A stretch of 7,394 bases of DNA, from positions 1 through 7,394 of the forward strand of contig CAKTQE010000077.1 in NCBI GenBank assembly GCA_934593275.1, given 5' to 3'. This DNA comes from an uncultured Oscillospiraceae bacterium (GTDB taxonomy: Bacteria > Bacillota > Clostridia > Oscillospirales > Oscillospiraceae). The translations under genes were made by a program, and so were the position numbers. This document shows positions 1 to 5,840 of this stretch, piece by piece (the first letter of the stretch is position 1; every line of letters begins with the position of its first letter). The notes below the pieces were generated by a model that saw only the letters and a list, made by a program, of their open reading frames with translations, was not told the origin of the DNA and did no database searches.

Positions 1-239
1 ATCTGGGCGGCGGAACGCTCCGGCAGGGTCACGGTCATGTCCCTGTCCACAATAGTCTGACAGGCCAGGACGATTGCCCCGGCCTGTGTTTTGACTTTGC
101 ATTTACCGCAGGTTCCCTTGCCGCCGCAGGGGGCGTTGGGGGATAATCCTGCTAATCGTTCCGCCTGAAGCAGCGTGATACCCGGCTCCACCGAAAGGGT
201 CTTTCCGGTGGGTAAAAATGTAACAGTGTACTGCTTCAT
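1..239 (-). CDS. Reductive activase of corrinoid protein, [2Fe-2S] N-terminus (partial)
   Basis: Partial gene; only the first 79 codons are inside the window and the rest lies beyond base 1. I translated it directly from the minus strand. It opens MKQYTVTFLPTGKTLSVEPG and contains C38-x5-C44-x2-C47-x12-C60 (PCGGKGTCGKC, then LAC), the four-cysteine pattern of a plant-type [2Fe-2S] ferredoxin domain. In the RACo-type activases this domain sits at the N-terminus, followed by a linker and an ATP-binding ASKHA domain (DUF4445), for about 600 residues in total. Those enzymes use ATP and an electron to return inactive cob(II)alamin on the corrinoid protein to cob(I)alamin. The start ATG has AGAGGA upstream, and the gene begins 15 bp after the corrinoid-protein stop, so it is the fourth gene of the operon. 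The ferredoxin domain is clear; the activase assignment rests on context, since the ASKHA part is not visible. A plain ferredoxin is less likely beside these genes. Confidence 0.85.
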   Translation of the reverse strand, partial: MKQYTVTFLPTGKTLSVEPGITLLQAERLAGLSPNAPCGGKGTCGKCKVKTQAGAIVLACQTIVDRDMTVTLPERSAAQ

Positions 240-254
240 GGGCGTTATCCTCTT

Positions 255-884
255 TTAGGCAGCCAGTTCCTTGGCCTTTTTGGCAGCGGAAGCGGCATCG
301 GGGGTGTAAGCATCGGCACCGATCTTATCGGAGAACTCCTGGGTGATGGGTGCGCCGCCTACCATGACCTTGATCTGAGAACGCCAGGGAGCGGCATTCA
401 GAGCGGCCACAGTCTCCTGCAGGGCCGGCATGGTGGTGGTCAGCAGGGCGGAGCAAGCAATGATCTTGGTGCCGGGATTCTCTTCGTAAGCAGCCAGGAA
501 CTTTTCAACAGGCACGTCCACGCCCAGGTCGATGACCTCGAAACCGGCGGACTCGATCATCATGGCCACCAGGTTCTTGCCGATGTCGTGGAGGTCACCG
601 GCCACGGTGCCGATAATGACCTTGCCCAGCGCGCCGGCGGCACCGGAAGCCAGATGGGGCTTCAGCACCTCGACGCCTTTCTTCATGGCCTTGGCGGCGA
701 TCAGCATTTCAGGAACGAAAATGGTGCCGTTCTTGAAGTTTTCGCCCACCACATCCATGGCGGAGATCATGGTATCCAGGATTTTGGAGGCTTCAACGCC
801 CTCGTCCAGGGTTTCCTGCACAGCGGCGGGAACCAGCTTGGCCTTGCCACGAACGACCAAATCATGTACATTTTCAATACTCAT
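255..884 (-). CDS. Corrinoid (B12-binding) methyl-carrier protein
   Basis: A 209-residue corrinoid protein of the MtaC/MtbC/MtvC type, the methyl carrier between MT-I and MT-II in the cytoplasm. Residues 1 to about 85 form the helical cap domain (NGTIFVPEMLIAAKAMKKG at 52-70 is typical of it). The rest is the Rossmann-like B12-binding domain. The signature GDLHDIGKNLV at 96-106 is the DxHxxG motif, with His99 as the lower axial cobalt ligand. SALLTTTM from Ser145 and GGAPIT at 176-181 match the further loops that bind the nucleotide tail. Length is normal for the family and no key residue is missing. AGGGG lies upstream of the ATG. An 83-bp gap with a hairpin separates it from the MT-II gene upstream, unlike the 15-bp gaps elsewhere in the operon. 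Family assignment is firm; the partner substrate is not known. Confidence 0.95.
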   Translation of the reverse strand: MSIENVHDLVVRGKAKLVPAAVQETLDEGVEASKILDTMISAMDVVGENFKNGTIFVPEMLIAAKAMKKGVEVLKPHLASGAAGALGKVIIGTVAGDLHDIGKNLVAMMIESAGFEVIDLGVDVPVEKFLAAYEENPGTKIIACSALLTTTMPALQETVAALNAAPWRSQIKVMVGGAPITQEFSDKIGADAYTPDAASAAKKAKELAA

Positions 885-930
885 AGTCTTTTTCCCCTTT
901 TGAATTAGAAAGATTTTTTATGGTACAGAC

Positions 931-952
931 CCTGTCGATTGCCGCCGACAGG
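931..952 (-). other. Intercistronic hairpin between MT-II and corrinoid-protein genes
   Basis: CCTGTCG (931-937) and CGACAGG (946-952) form a perfect 7-bp stem with an 8-base loop in the 83-bp gap between the two genes. On the coding (minus) strand it is not followed by a T-tract, so it is not a normal intrinsic terminator. A plausible role is an mRNA processing or stability element that lets the corrinoid protein be made at a different level from MT-II. That is inference. Confidence 0.45.
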
Positions 953-967
953 CTCCGACTTTTGCTT

Positions 968-1777
968 TTACTGCTTCACGGGGCCAAACAGGCCTTCCCG
1001 GTAAGCGCCGATGTATTCCATGCAGTAGTCATCCAGGCCCAGCAATGCTTCCGTGGCGAAGATCACGCCCATCATATCCCGGTTGGTGGGGTCGAGAATG
1101 GCGGAATCCAGACCGGCATTCATAGCCAGCACCGTAAAGCCCAGGTTCACCATCTTCCGCACCGGCAGGTTAAAGGAGATGTTGGACACGGCGGCGGTAA
1201 TGTGGATGGTGGGATACTTCTCCCGGACGGTGGAAATCACCTCTACATTGGTCTCAATGCCGTTTTCAGAGGTGCAGAGCATTTCTACCAGGGGGTCAAT
1301 GTGGATGCGGTTGGGGGCAATGCCATATTCCTTGGCCTTGGCCATGATCTTGTCAAAGACCCGCAGCCGGTCCGCGGCGTTCTTGGGGATGCCGGTGTCA
1401 TCAGACAGCAGGGCAATGACCTGCCAGCCCTTGTTCTCCGCCAGAATGGGGAAAATCTTATCGATCTTGTCACCCTCACCGGAAACGGAGTTGATAAGAC
1501 CGGGCTTGTTGCAGAACTTGTAAGCCTGGGTCAGCACATCGGCACTGGGGCTGTCCACGGCGATGGGCAGGTCCGTAACGGACTGGATGCAGTCGATCAT
1601 CCAGTGCAGGGTCTCGACTTCCTCGGCCTCCGGCACGGAAGCGCAGCAGTCAATAAAAGTCGCGCCGGCATTGGCCTGGGCAATGGCACGGGCCTTGATA
1701 AACTCCGCGTCCCGCTCGGCAATGGCCTTTGCCACAACAGGAATGGAGCCGTTGATTTTTTCACCAATAATAATCAT
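968..1777 (-). CDS. Methylcorrinoid:tetrahydrofolate methyltransferase (MT-II), pterin-binding domain
   Basis: A 269-residue TIM-barrel pterin-binding protein related to AcsE (MeTr) and to the MT-II (MtvA-type) subunits of O-demethylases. It is expected to move the methyl group from methyl-Co(III) corrinoid protein to tetrahydrofolate, feeding the Wood-Ljungdahl or one-carbon pool. The N-terminus MIIIGEKINGS matches the AcsE opening. The residues that bind the pterin ring in AcsE are recognisable from remembered alignment: Asp75 (IAVDSPS), Asn96 (GLINSVSGE), Asp161 (HIDPLVE) and Asn199 (AVSNISFNLP). Length fits a single-domain enzyme; there is no attached B12 domain as in MetH. AAGGAG lies 7 bases or so before the ATG, and the gene starts 15 bp after the MT-I stop, so it is co-transcribed. 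A true AcsE acting with the CFeSP of the acetyl-CoA pathway is less likely, because no CFeSP or CODH gene is adjacent. Confidence 0.9.
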   Translation of the reverse strand: MIIIGEKINGSIPVVAKAIAERDAEFIKARAIAQANAGATFIDCCASVPEAEEVETLHWMIDCIQSVTDLPIAVDSPSADVLTQAYKFCNKPGLINSVSGEGDKIDKIFPILAENKGWQVIALLSDDTGIPKNAADRLRVFDKIMAKAKEYGIAPNRIHIDPLVEMLCTSENGIETNVEVISTVREKYPTIHITAAVSNISFNLPVRKMVNLGFTVLAMNAGLDSAILDPTNRDMMGVIFATEALLGLDDYCMEYIGAYREGLFGPVKQ

Positions 1778-1792
1778 TGTACATTCTCCTTT

Positions 1793-2836
1793 TTAGAACA
1801 TGATGTTGATGGGTAGACGTTGGGCCTCCAGCTGCTCCTTGGTGAAGCCGAAGTGCTTGCAGTTGTAATCGTCAATGGCATCCCACAGGCCCTGATAGGT
1901 ACCCTTGTACAAAGAGCCGGGGCCTCCCTGGGTGATGCAGGGAATGAAGTGCTTCATGCCGCAGGTTTCCATGGCGTGGACGGCAGCTTTCTCGCAGTCG
2001 GCGTAGGTCCAGCCCTCAAAGTCCACCTGCTTGTTGTCAATTTCACCCATGAAGGAGATCTTGTCGCCGTACTTGGCAAGGCACTCCGGCACATTATTGG
2101 AGTGCATACAGCCCTGCCACACATCGATGCCCATGTCGATCATGGTGGGCAGCAGATTGGCGCAGTAGGAGTCGGAGTGGTGGATGATCAGCTCCACGCC
2201 GTGGCTGTGGTAGTAGCCGTAAATCTTCTGATAGGCTTCCAGGAAGAAGTCCTCAAAGAGGGAGGGCCGCAGGAAAGAGTTCAGTTCGCTGCCCCAGTCG
2301 TCGTGGTGCAGGATGGCATCGGGATGCAGGTTGGAGCAAATGCCCTCCGCCAGTTCCAGCTCCCAGTCGGTCAGGTACTTGATGAGGTCATGCATCTCAT
2401 CGGGGTACTCCATGTAGTTCATCAGAGCTTCCTGCATGGAACACAGGTGATGAACCTGTTCAAAAATACCGGGAGCCACAAAGGCAGCCTTATAGGCCTT
2501 GGTGCCGTCCACTGCGGCGTACATATCCTTGCAGATGTTCCACAACTCATCGGAGAACTTCAAGTTGGGGGCATGGACATCGTCCTGCCAGTTTTCAAAG
2601 TCCTTGACTACGATCTTGTCGGGGGTATGGACAGGGAACGCACCGGGTACATTTTCCGGGAAGGAATTCGTCACGCCCCAGCCGTTGACCACGTTCTCCA
2701 TGCCGCGCTTCAGCAGGGGCTGGGTCATCATGTAGGGGTGCATCAAGATGGAAACGGCCTCATACTGGTTGACGAACCGGTCGGGATTGCCGCCACGAAC
2801 GGTTTCGCGCATGTTTTCCTTTGCGGTAAGCATCAT
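1793..2836 (-). CDS. UroD-fold corrinoid methyltransferase (MT-I; MtaA/MtvB-like)
   Basis: A uroporphyrinogen-decarboxylase-superfamily protein of 347 residues from the chosen start MMLTAKENMRETVRGGNPDRF. In this setting it is most likely the substrate methyltransferase that demethylates the donor and methylates cob(I)alamin on the corrinoid protein, rather than a heme enzyme. Motifs, numbered from this start: RGGNPDRF near 15-22, HHDDWGSE at 177-184, IIHHSDSYC at 217-225, and HFIPCITQGGP with Cys300 near the C-terminus. In MtaA/MtbA-type enzymes zinc is held by H-x-C plus a distant Cys. Here His220-x-Asp222 and Cys300 occupy those places, so Asp replaces the first Cys (inferred from motif alignment). 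GGAGG lies 6 bases before the first ATG of an ATGATG pair; the second ATG (2833) is equally possible. The frame extends upstream to a GTG at 2878 with no ribosome site, which I rejected. First gene of the minus-strand operon. Substrate unknown; a methoxylated aromatic compound is one reasonable guess. Confidence 0.88.
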   Translation of the reverse strand: MMLTAKENMRETVRGGNPDRFVNQYEAVSILMHPYMMTQPLLKRGMENVVNGWGVTNSFPENVPGAFPVHTPDKIVVKDFENWQDDVHAPNLKFSDELWNICKDMYAAVDGTKAYKAAFVAPGIFEQVHHLCSMQEALMNYMEYPDEMHDLIKYLTDWELELAEGICSNLHPDAILHHDDWGSELNSFLRPSLFEDFFLEAYQKIYGYYHSHGVELIIHHSDSYCANLLPTMIDMGIDVWQGCMHSNNVPECLAKYGDKISFMGEIDNKQVDFEGWTYADCEKAAVHAMETCGMKHFIPCITQGGPGSLYKGTYQGLWDAIDDYNCKHFGFTKEQLEAQRLPINIMF

Positions 2837-2842
2837 CTGTAT

Positions 2843-2847
2843 CCTCC
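2843..2847 (-). promoter_or_regulatory. Ribosome binding site of the MT-I gene
   Basis: GGAGG on the minus strand, 6 bases before ATG at 2836 and 9 before the ATG at 2833. It fixes the start and excludes the upstream GTG at 2878, which has no such site. Confidence 0.8.
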
Positions 2848-2874
2848 ATATGACAAAAATCCGTGAAGGGTTAT

Positions 2875-2887
2875 CCACAAATTTGCG
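2875..2887. promoter_or_regulatory. Operator-like palindrome, site 1 (leader of methyltransferase operon)
   Basis: CCACAAATTTGCG, followed by ATA. It is an imperfect inverted repeat (CACAAA/TTTGCG, one mismatch) that matches site 3 at 11 of 13 positions. It lies about 40 bases into the predicted leader of the minus-strand operon, a place where a bound protein could act as a roadblock. Its regulatory role is inferred from the shared motif only. Confidence 0.45.
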
Positions 2888-2890
2888 ATA

Positions 2891-2901
2891 GGCGAAACGC
2901 C
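2891..2901 (-). other. Small hairpin in the MT-I leader
   Basis: GGCG-AAA-CGCC, a perfect 4-bp inverted repeat next to operator-like site 1. On the minus strand it is preceded by a run of G. It may be a leader RNA hairpin or part of the regulatory region. It is too short for a firm claim. Confidence 0.3.
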
Positions 2902-2929
2902 CCCCTTTTTGTAGATTGCTTCCATATGT

Positions 2930-2958
2930 ATCCTAGCAAATTCAGGTCATTTTGTCAA
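2930..2958 (-). promoter_or_regulatory. Sigma-A promoter of the methyltransferase operon
   Basis: On the minus strand: -35 TTGACA (2958-2953, perfect consensus), a 17-base spacer, and -10 TAGGAT (2935-2930, 4 of 6). Transcription would start near 2923, giving a leader of roughly 87 bases before the MT-I ATG. The leader holds operator-like site 1 and the small GGCG/CGCC hairpin. Confidence 0.7.
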
Positions 2959-2984
2959 TTCATGCAAAGACAATTTACAATTTT

Positions 2985-2997
2985 CCACATTTTGTGA
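2985..2997. promoter_or_regulatory. Operator-like palindrome, site 2 (between divergent promoters)
   Basis: CCACATTTTGTGA contains the perfect inverted repeat CACA-TTT-TGTG (2986-2996) and resembles sites 1 and 3 with one base fewer in the centre. It lies upstream of both -35 boxes, which is where an activator would be expected to bind. Confidence 0.45.
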
Positions 2998-3008
2998 TTT
3001 TTACCCTA

Positions 3009-3037
3009 TTTACTTTCCGCAATTTTGCGGATATAAT
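3009..3037 (+). promoter_or_regulatory. Sigma-A promoter of the regulator operon
   Basis: -35 TTTACT (3009-3014, 4 of 6), a spacer of 17 bases, and -10 TATAAT (3032-3037, perfect). The start of transcription would fall near 3044, leaving a short leader before the ATG at 3071. The spacer contains operator-like site 3. Confidence 0.7.
3017..3030. promoter_or_regulatory. Operator-like palindrome, site 3 (between -35 and -10)
   Basis: CCGCAA-TT-TTGCGG is a perfect 6-bp inverted repeat lying wholly between the -35 and -10 boxes of the regulator promoter. A protein bound here would block RNA polymerase, so autorepression of the regulator operon is the simple reading. It is the most symmetrical member of the three-site set. 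Confidence 0.6.
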
Positions 3038-3054
3038 TTCCTTATGATCTTGAA

Positions 3055-3060
3055 AAGGAG
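3055..3060 (+). promoter_or_regulatory. Ribosome binding site of the regulator gene
   Basis: AAGGAG with 10 bases before the in-frame ATG at 3071. The in-frame ATG at 3044 falls at the predicted transcription start and has no such site, so 3071 was chosen. An out-of-frame ATG at 3067 sits 6 bases from this site and could compete for it. Confidence 0.65.
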
Positions 3061-3070
3061 CGCGTTATGG

Positions 3071-4684
3071 ATGGAGAAATACACCCTTGCCCATATGAAT
3101 CCGAATCTTGCCATGGCGGCCCAGGCATTTCCCGGCTGTATCGTCCATAATTCCGGCAAAGGACAGTCCTATCTGGATGTACGCATTTTCCGCAGTGCCT
3201 TGCCCATGAGCGAGAATATTCTGTATCTTGTCCGGGAGGCGGACGCGGCTTCTTTCCCCGGCGATACCTATGCCAGCATCTGCAACGCACCCATTTCCGG
3301 GATCGCTGACCGGATCACCGTACCGGAGCTGACGGATGAGCAGGTGCTGGACCGGGCCATGGCTCTGTTCTCCCGCTACCGGGAGCAGGAGCAGCAGTTG
3401 GACGAGCTGGTATTCGGAGGCTGCACCCTCCAGCAGCTGTGCGAAGCCGGGGCCGCGCTGCTGGAAAACCCCGTGTACATCCACGATGACTGGTTTATGA
3501 TGCTGGCCCAGTCCAGCCAGGCCGAATCGCTGCTGACCCCGGAGTACACCACCGCCTCCCAGCGGGGCTTTCTGCCCCGGGCCATCATTGAGGATCTGCA
3601 ATTTGACTCCGACTACCTGGAAACCTACACCACCCACGATGTGCAGCGTTGGCACAACCCCAACGGCCCCTCGGACTGTCTGTACGTCAACCTCTGGGAC
3701 GGGGGCATCTACCGGGGACGGCTTCTGGTGCTGGAAGCCAACCACCCCAGCCGCCCCTCGGACTACCGGCTGGCAGAGGTCCTTGGGCAGCGGGCCATAA
3801 ACTGCCTCCACTACATTTCCGATTCCGCCAACGCGGCCTACCGCAGCATGGACGATGTGATTTGGGAAATGCTCTCCGGCCAGCCGGACTCCGCCAGGCT
3901 CCGCCGATGCTTGGACCAGCTGGGCTGGGAGCCGGAGGACCCCTACGTCTGTCTGAACGTTGCCCCTCAGGAGGAGCAGATTTCCAGCATTCAGGAGCAT
4001 TCCCTCCACAGTGATTTGTTCCGCTATTTCCCCAACAGCTATGTGCTGCTGCGGGAGCATCGGCAGATTGTCGTCATCAATATGCGGCGGCAGACCATCC
4101 CCTATACCCTGCTGCGGCACACCCTGGCCCCCCTGTGCCGGGATCATCTGCTCTATGCCGGTATCTCCGCCCCGGTCCCCCACATCCGGGATCTGTCCTT
4201 CGCCTATCTCCAATCTCAAATCGCCCTGGAAAGCTGCTTCCGGCAGCGGGGTGCCAGGTGGATCCGGCTCTTTTCCAGCTGCGCTCTGGAGCATATCGTT
4301 GAGAGCTATCGCTCTGCCCTGCCTCTGGAATATACCCTTTCCCCGGCCCTGGTGCTGCTGCGGGACCATGACAGGCTCCATGGCACCCCCTACTTTGAAA
4401 CCCTGCGGGCCTATCTTCTGTGTGAGCGGGATGTTCCCAAAACCTCCGAAATGCTGATCATCCACCGAAGCACCCTGTTGTACCGGCTGAAAAAAATCAA
4501 CGCCCTGGTAAACATCAATCTGGATGACCCCAACCAGCGGGTATATCTGCTGCTGTCGCTGTGGGTCCTGGACCGGGGCATTCCGGAGCCTCCGGATAGC
4601 GATAGTGACGAAAAAGGCCAGATGGCATTGCATTCCGCCGAAAACTATGATATGCTTAGAACATCGGATCCCGTATCATATTGA
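3071..4684 (+). CDS. PucR/CdaR-type helix-turn-helix transcriptional regulator
   Basis: A 537-residue regulator from the chosen ATG (MEKYTLAHMNPN). The clearest part is the C-terminal PucR-type helix-turn-helix, about residues 442-500: YFETLRAYLLCERDVPKTSEML, then HRSTLLYRLKKI at 465-476 as recognition helix, then LDDPNQRVYLLLSLWVL. Before it, YAGISAPV with LSFAYLQSQIALE (about 362-386) resembles the GGDEF-like domain of CdaR proteins. The first 250 residues or so should be the sensing part; no transmembrane segment is seen, so the signal is probably cytoplasmic. About 35 acidic or polar residues follow the HTH, longer than the usual PucR end. It is divergent from the methyltransferase operon and most likely controls it in response to the methyl donor or a metabolite. 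This is inferred from the shared intergenic region with three operator-like sites. The nucleotidyltransferase follows after 16 bp. Confidence 0.88.
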   Translation: MEKYTLAHMNPNLAMAAQAFPGCIVHNSGKGQSYLDVRIFRSALPMSENILYLVREADAASFPGDTYASICNAPISGIADRITVPELTDEQVLDRAMALFSRYREQEQQLDELVFGGCTLQQLCEAGAALLENPVYIHDDWFMMLAQSSQAESLLTPEYTTASQRGFLPRAIIEDLQFDSDYLETYTTHDVQRWHNPNGPSDCLYVNLWDGGIYRGRLLVLEANHPSRPSDYRLAEVLGQRAINCLHYISDSANAAYRSMDDVIWEMLSGQPDSARLRRCLDQLGWEPEDPYVCLNVAPQEEQISSIQEHSLHSDLFRYFPNSYVLLREHRQIVVINMRRQTIPYTLLRHTLAPLCRDHLLYAGISAPVPHIRDLSFAYLQSQIALESCFRQRGARWIRLFSSCALEHIVESYRSALPLEYTLSPALVLLRDHDRLHGTPYFETLRAYLLCERDVPKTSEMLIIHRSTLLYRLKKINALVNINLDDPNQRVYLLLSLWVLDRGIPEPPDSDSDEKGQMALHSAENYDMLRTSDPVSY

Positions 4685-4686
4685 TA

Positions 4687-4693
4687 GGAGGAG
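4687..4693 (+). promoter_or_regulatory. Ribosome binding site supporting a TTG start
   Basis: GGAGGAG, 7 bases before TTG at 4701. It fixes the nucleotidyltransferase start and shows that the frame open upstream (from 4524, inside the regulator gene) is not coding. Confidence 0.8.
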
Positions 4694-4700
4694 ACTCTTC

Positions 4701-5615
4701 TTGAAAAAAACAACTCTCGTAATTATGGCAGCCGGTATCGGCAGTCGGTTTGGCGGCGGCATCAAGCAGCTGGCCTGTGTTGACGGCTCCGGACACATCA
4801 TCATGGACTATTCCATTCATGATGCCATCGCCGCGGGCTTCAATAAAATCGTGTTTATCATCCGCCGGGACATTGAAAAGGACTTCCGGGAGGTCATCGG
4901 CAACCGCATTGAAGCGGTCTGCGCCCAAAAGGGCGTGGAGGTGGGCTACTGCTTCCAATCCCTGACGGACATTCCCGGGCAGCTGCCTGAGGGCCGCACC
5001 AAGCCCTGGGGTACCGGTCAGGCGGTGCTGGCCGCAAAGGAGCTGATCGACAGTCCCTTTGCCGTCATCAATGCCGATGACTACTACGGCAAAAGCGTCT
5101 ACCGTTCCATCCATGATTTTCTCTGCCAGGACCATCCGGACAACGCTTTCTGCATGGCGGGCTTCATCCTGAAAAACACACTGTCCGAAAACGGCGGTGT
5201 CACCCGGGGCCTGTGCCAGGTGGATGGCGGGGGCTTCCTGACGGATGTGGTGGAAACCAAAAACATACAGCCCTGCCAGTCCGGCGCACAGGCCGACGGC
5301 AAGGCCGTGGACCCCGACGGTTTCGTCTCCATGAACATGTGGGGCCTGTCCCCCGCTTTCCTGGGTACTTTGGAAGAGCATTTTAAGACCTTCTTCCAAA
5401 CCGATGTTTCTCAGAATCCCCTGAAAGCAGAATATCTGCTGCCCATCCTCATTGGTAAGCTTTTGCAGCAAAAGGCCGTCACCGTCCAGGTCCTCCCCAC
5501 CCAGGACAAATGGTTCGGTGTCACCTACGCCGCCGACAAAGCCGCCGTCACCGAAAGCTTTGAAAAGCTTCTGTCTGACGGCGTGTACCAGGCGGATCTG
5601 TATAGCGACCTGTAA
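4701..5615 (+). CDS. Nucleotidyltransferase (NTP_transferase family, sugar-phosphate type)
   Basis: A 304-residue protein starting at TTG (MKKTTLVIMAAGIGSRFGGG). The N-terminal LVIMAAGIGSRFG with Lys22 is the nucleotide-binding G-x-G-x-R-x-G...K signature of sugar-1-phosphate nucleotidyltransferases. PWGTGQA at 102-108 and NADDYYG at 124-130 mark the base-binding loop and the metal-binding Asp region. SMNMWG at 210-215 and WFGVTYAADK at 271-280 are further blocks I recognise from homologues widespread in gut Bacillota and Bacteroidota, usually annotated only as nucleotidyltransferase. The expected reaction is NTP plus a phosphorylated substrate giving NDP-substrate and pyrophosphate; the substrate is unknown. 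There is no left-handed beta-helix acyltransferase extension. It is co-transcribed with the regulator (16-bp gap) and is followed by a large palindrome. Its link to corrinoid methyl transfer is unclear; a role in a nucleotide-activated sugar, alcohol or cofactor precursor are all possible. Confidence 0.85.
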   Translation: MKKTTLVIMAAGIGSRFGGGIKQLACVDGSGHIIMDYSIHDAIAAGFNKIVFIIRRDIEKDFREVIGNRIEAVCAQKGVEVGYCFQSLTDIPGQLPEGRTKPWGTGQAVLAAKELIDSPFAVINADDYYGKSVYRSIHDFLCQDHPDNAFCMAGFILKNTLSENGGVTRGLCQVDGGGFLTDVVETKNIQPCQSGAQADGKAVDPDGFVSMNMWGLSPAFLGTLEEHFKTFFQTDVSQNPLKAEYLLPILIGKLLQQKAVTVQVLPTQDKWFGVTYAADKAAVTESFEKLLSDGVYQADLYSDL

Positions 5616-5622
5616 ATGTAAA

Positions 5623-5671
5623 TACCAAACCGGCCCGCTCCCTGTTTTTTGGGGAGCGGGCCGGTTTGGTA
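5623..5671. terminator. Perfect 20-bp palindrome after the nucleotidyltransferase gene
   Basis: Arms at 5623-5642 and 5652-5671 are perfectly complementary over 20 bp, with a 9-base T-rich loop and a GC-rich core. It begins 7 bases after the stop codon, which suits a transcription terminator of the regulator operon. However, no T-tract follows on the plus strand (AATAAGCC). On the minus strand the bases after the stem are only moderately T-rich. It may act as a terminator, an mRNA 3'-end stabiliser or both. Confidence 0.6.
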
Positions 5672-5780
5672 ATAAGCCAACCCCTGCCCCCATATGGCCC
5701 AGGCTGTCAAAAAAGCCGATGTTCTTCAAACACCCGGTTAAACAATCAGACGTTCCAGCAAAACCGCAGGAAACGGCCAT

Positions 5781-5838
5781 AAAAAATCCCCCAAAGGTTT
5801 TCCGCTCACAAAAAGCAGTGCAGAAAACCCTTGGGGGA
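5781..5838 (-). terminator. Intrinsic terminator of the ribbon-helix-helix gene
   Basis: Arms at 5823-5838 and 5787-5802 pair over 16 bp with one non-Watson-Crick position, around a 20-base loop. Read on the minus strand, the stem is followed at once by six T (5786-5781). It starts two bases after the stop of the small regulator gene, as expected for its terminator. The rest of the intergenic stretch back to 5616 holds the large palindrome and no gene I can support. Confidence 0.75.
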
Positions 5839-5840
5839 CT

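Noticed and set aside
2837..2878. Longer MT-I start at GTG 2878, adding 14 residues
   Set aside because: No ribosome binding site lies before it, the added residues do not resemble the family, and GGAGG is well placed for the ATG pair at 2836/2833.
3044..3070. Longer regulator start at ATG 3044
   Set aside because: It falls at the predicted transcription start just after TATAAT and has no ribosome site. The ATG at 3071 follows AAGGAG.
3065..4633. Long open frame on the minus strand opposite the regulator
   Set aside because: Its translation is low-complexity (many Gly, Gln, Val) with no domain, and the plus strand carries a clear PucR-type protein. It is a shadow of GC-rich codon use.
4656..5780. 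Long open frame on the minus strand opposite the nucleotidyltransferase
   Set aside because: No family features and no ribosome site; the plus strand holds the full set of nucleotidyltransferase motifs.
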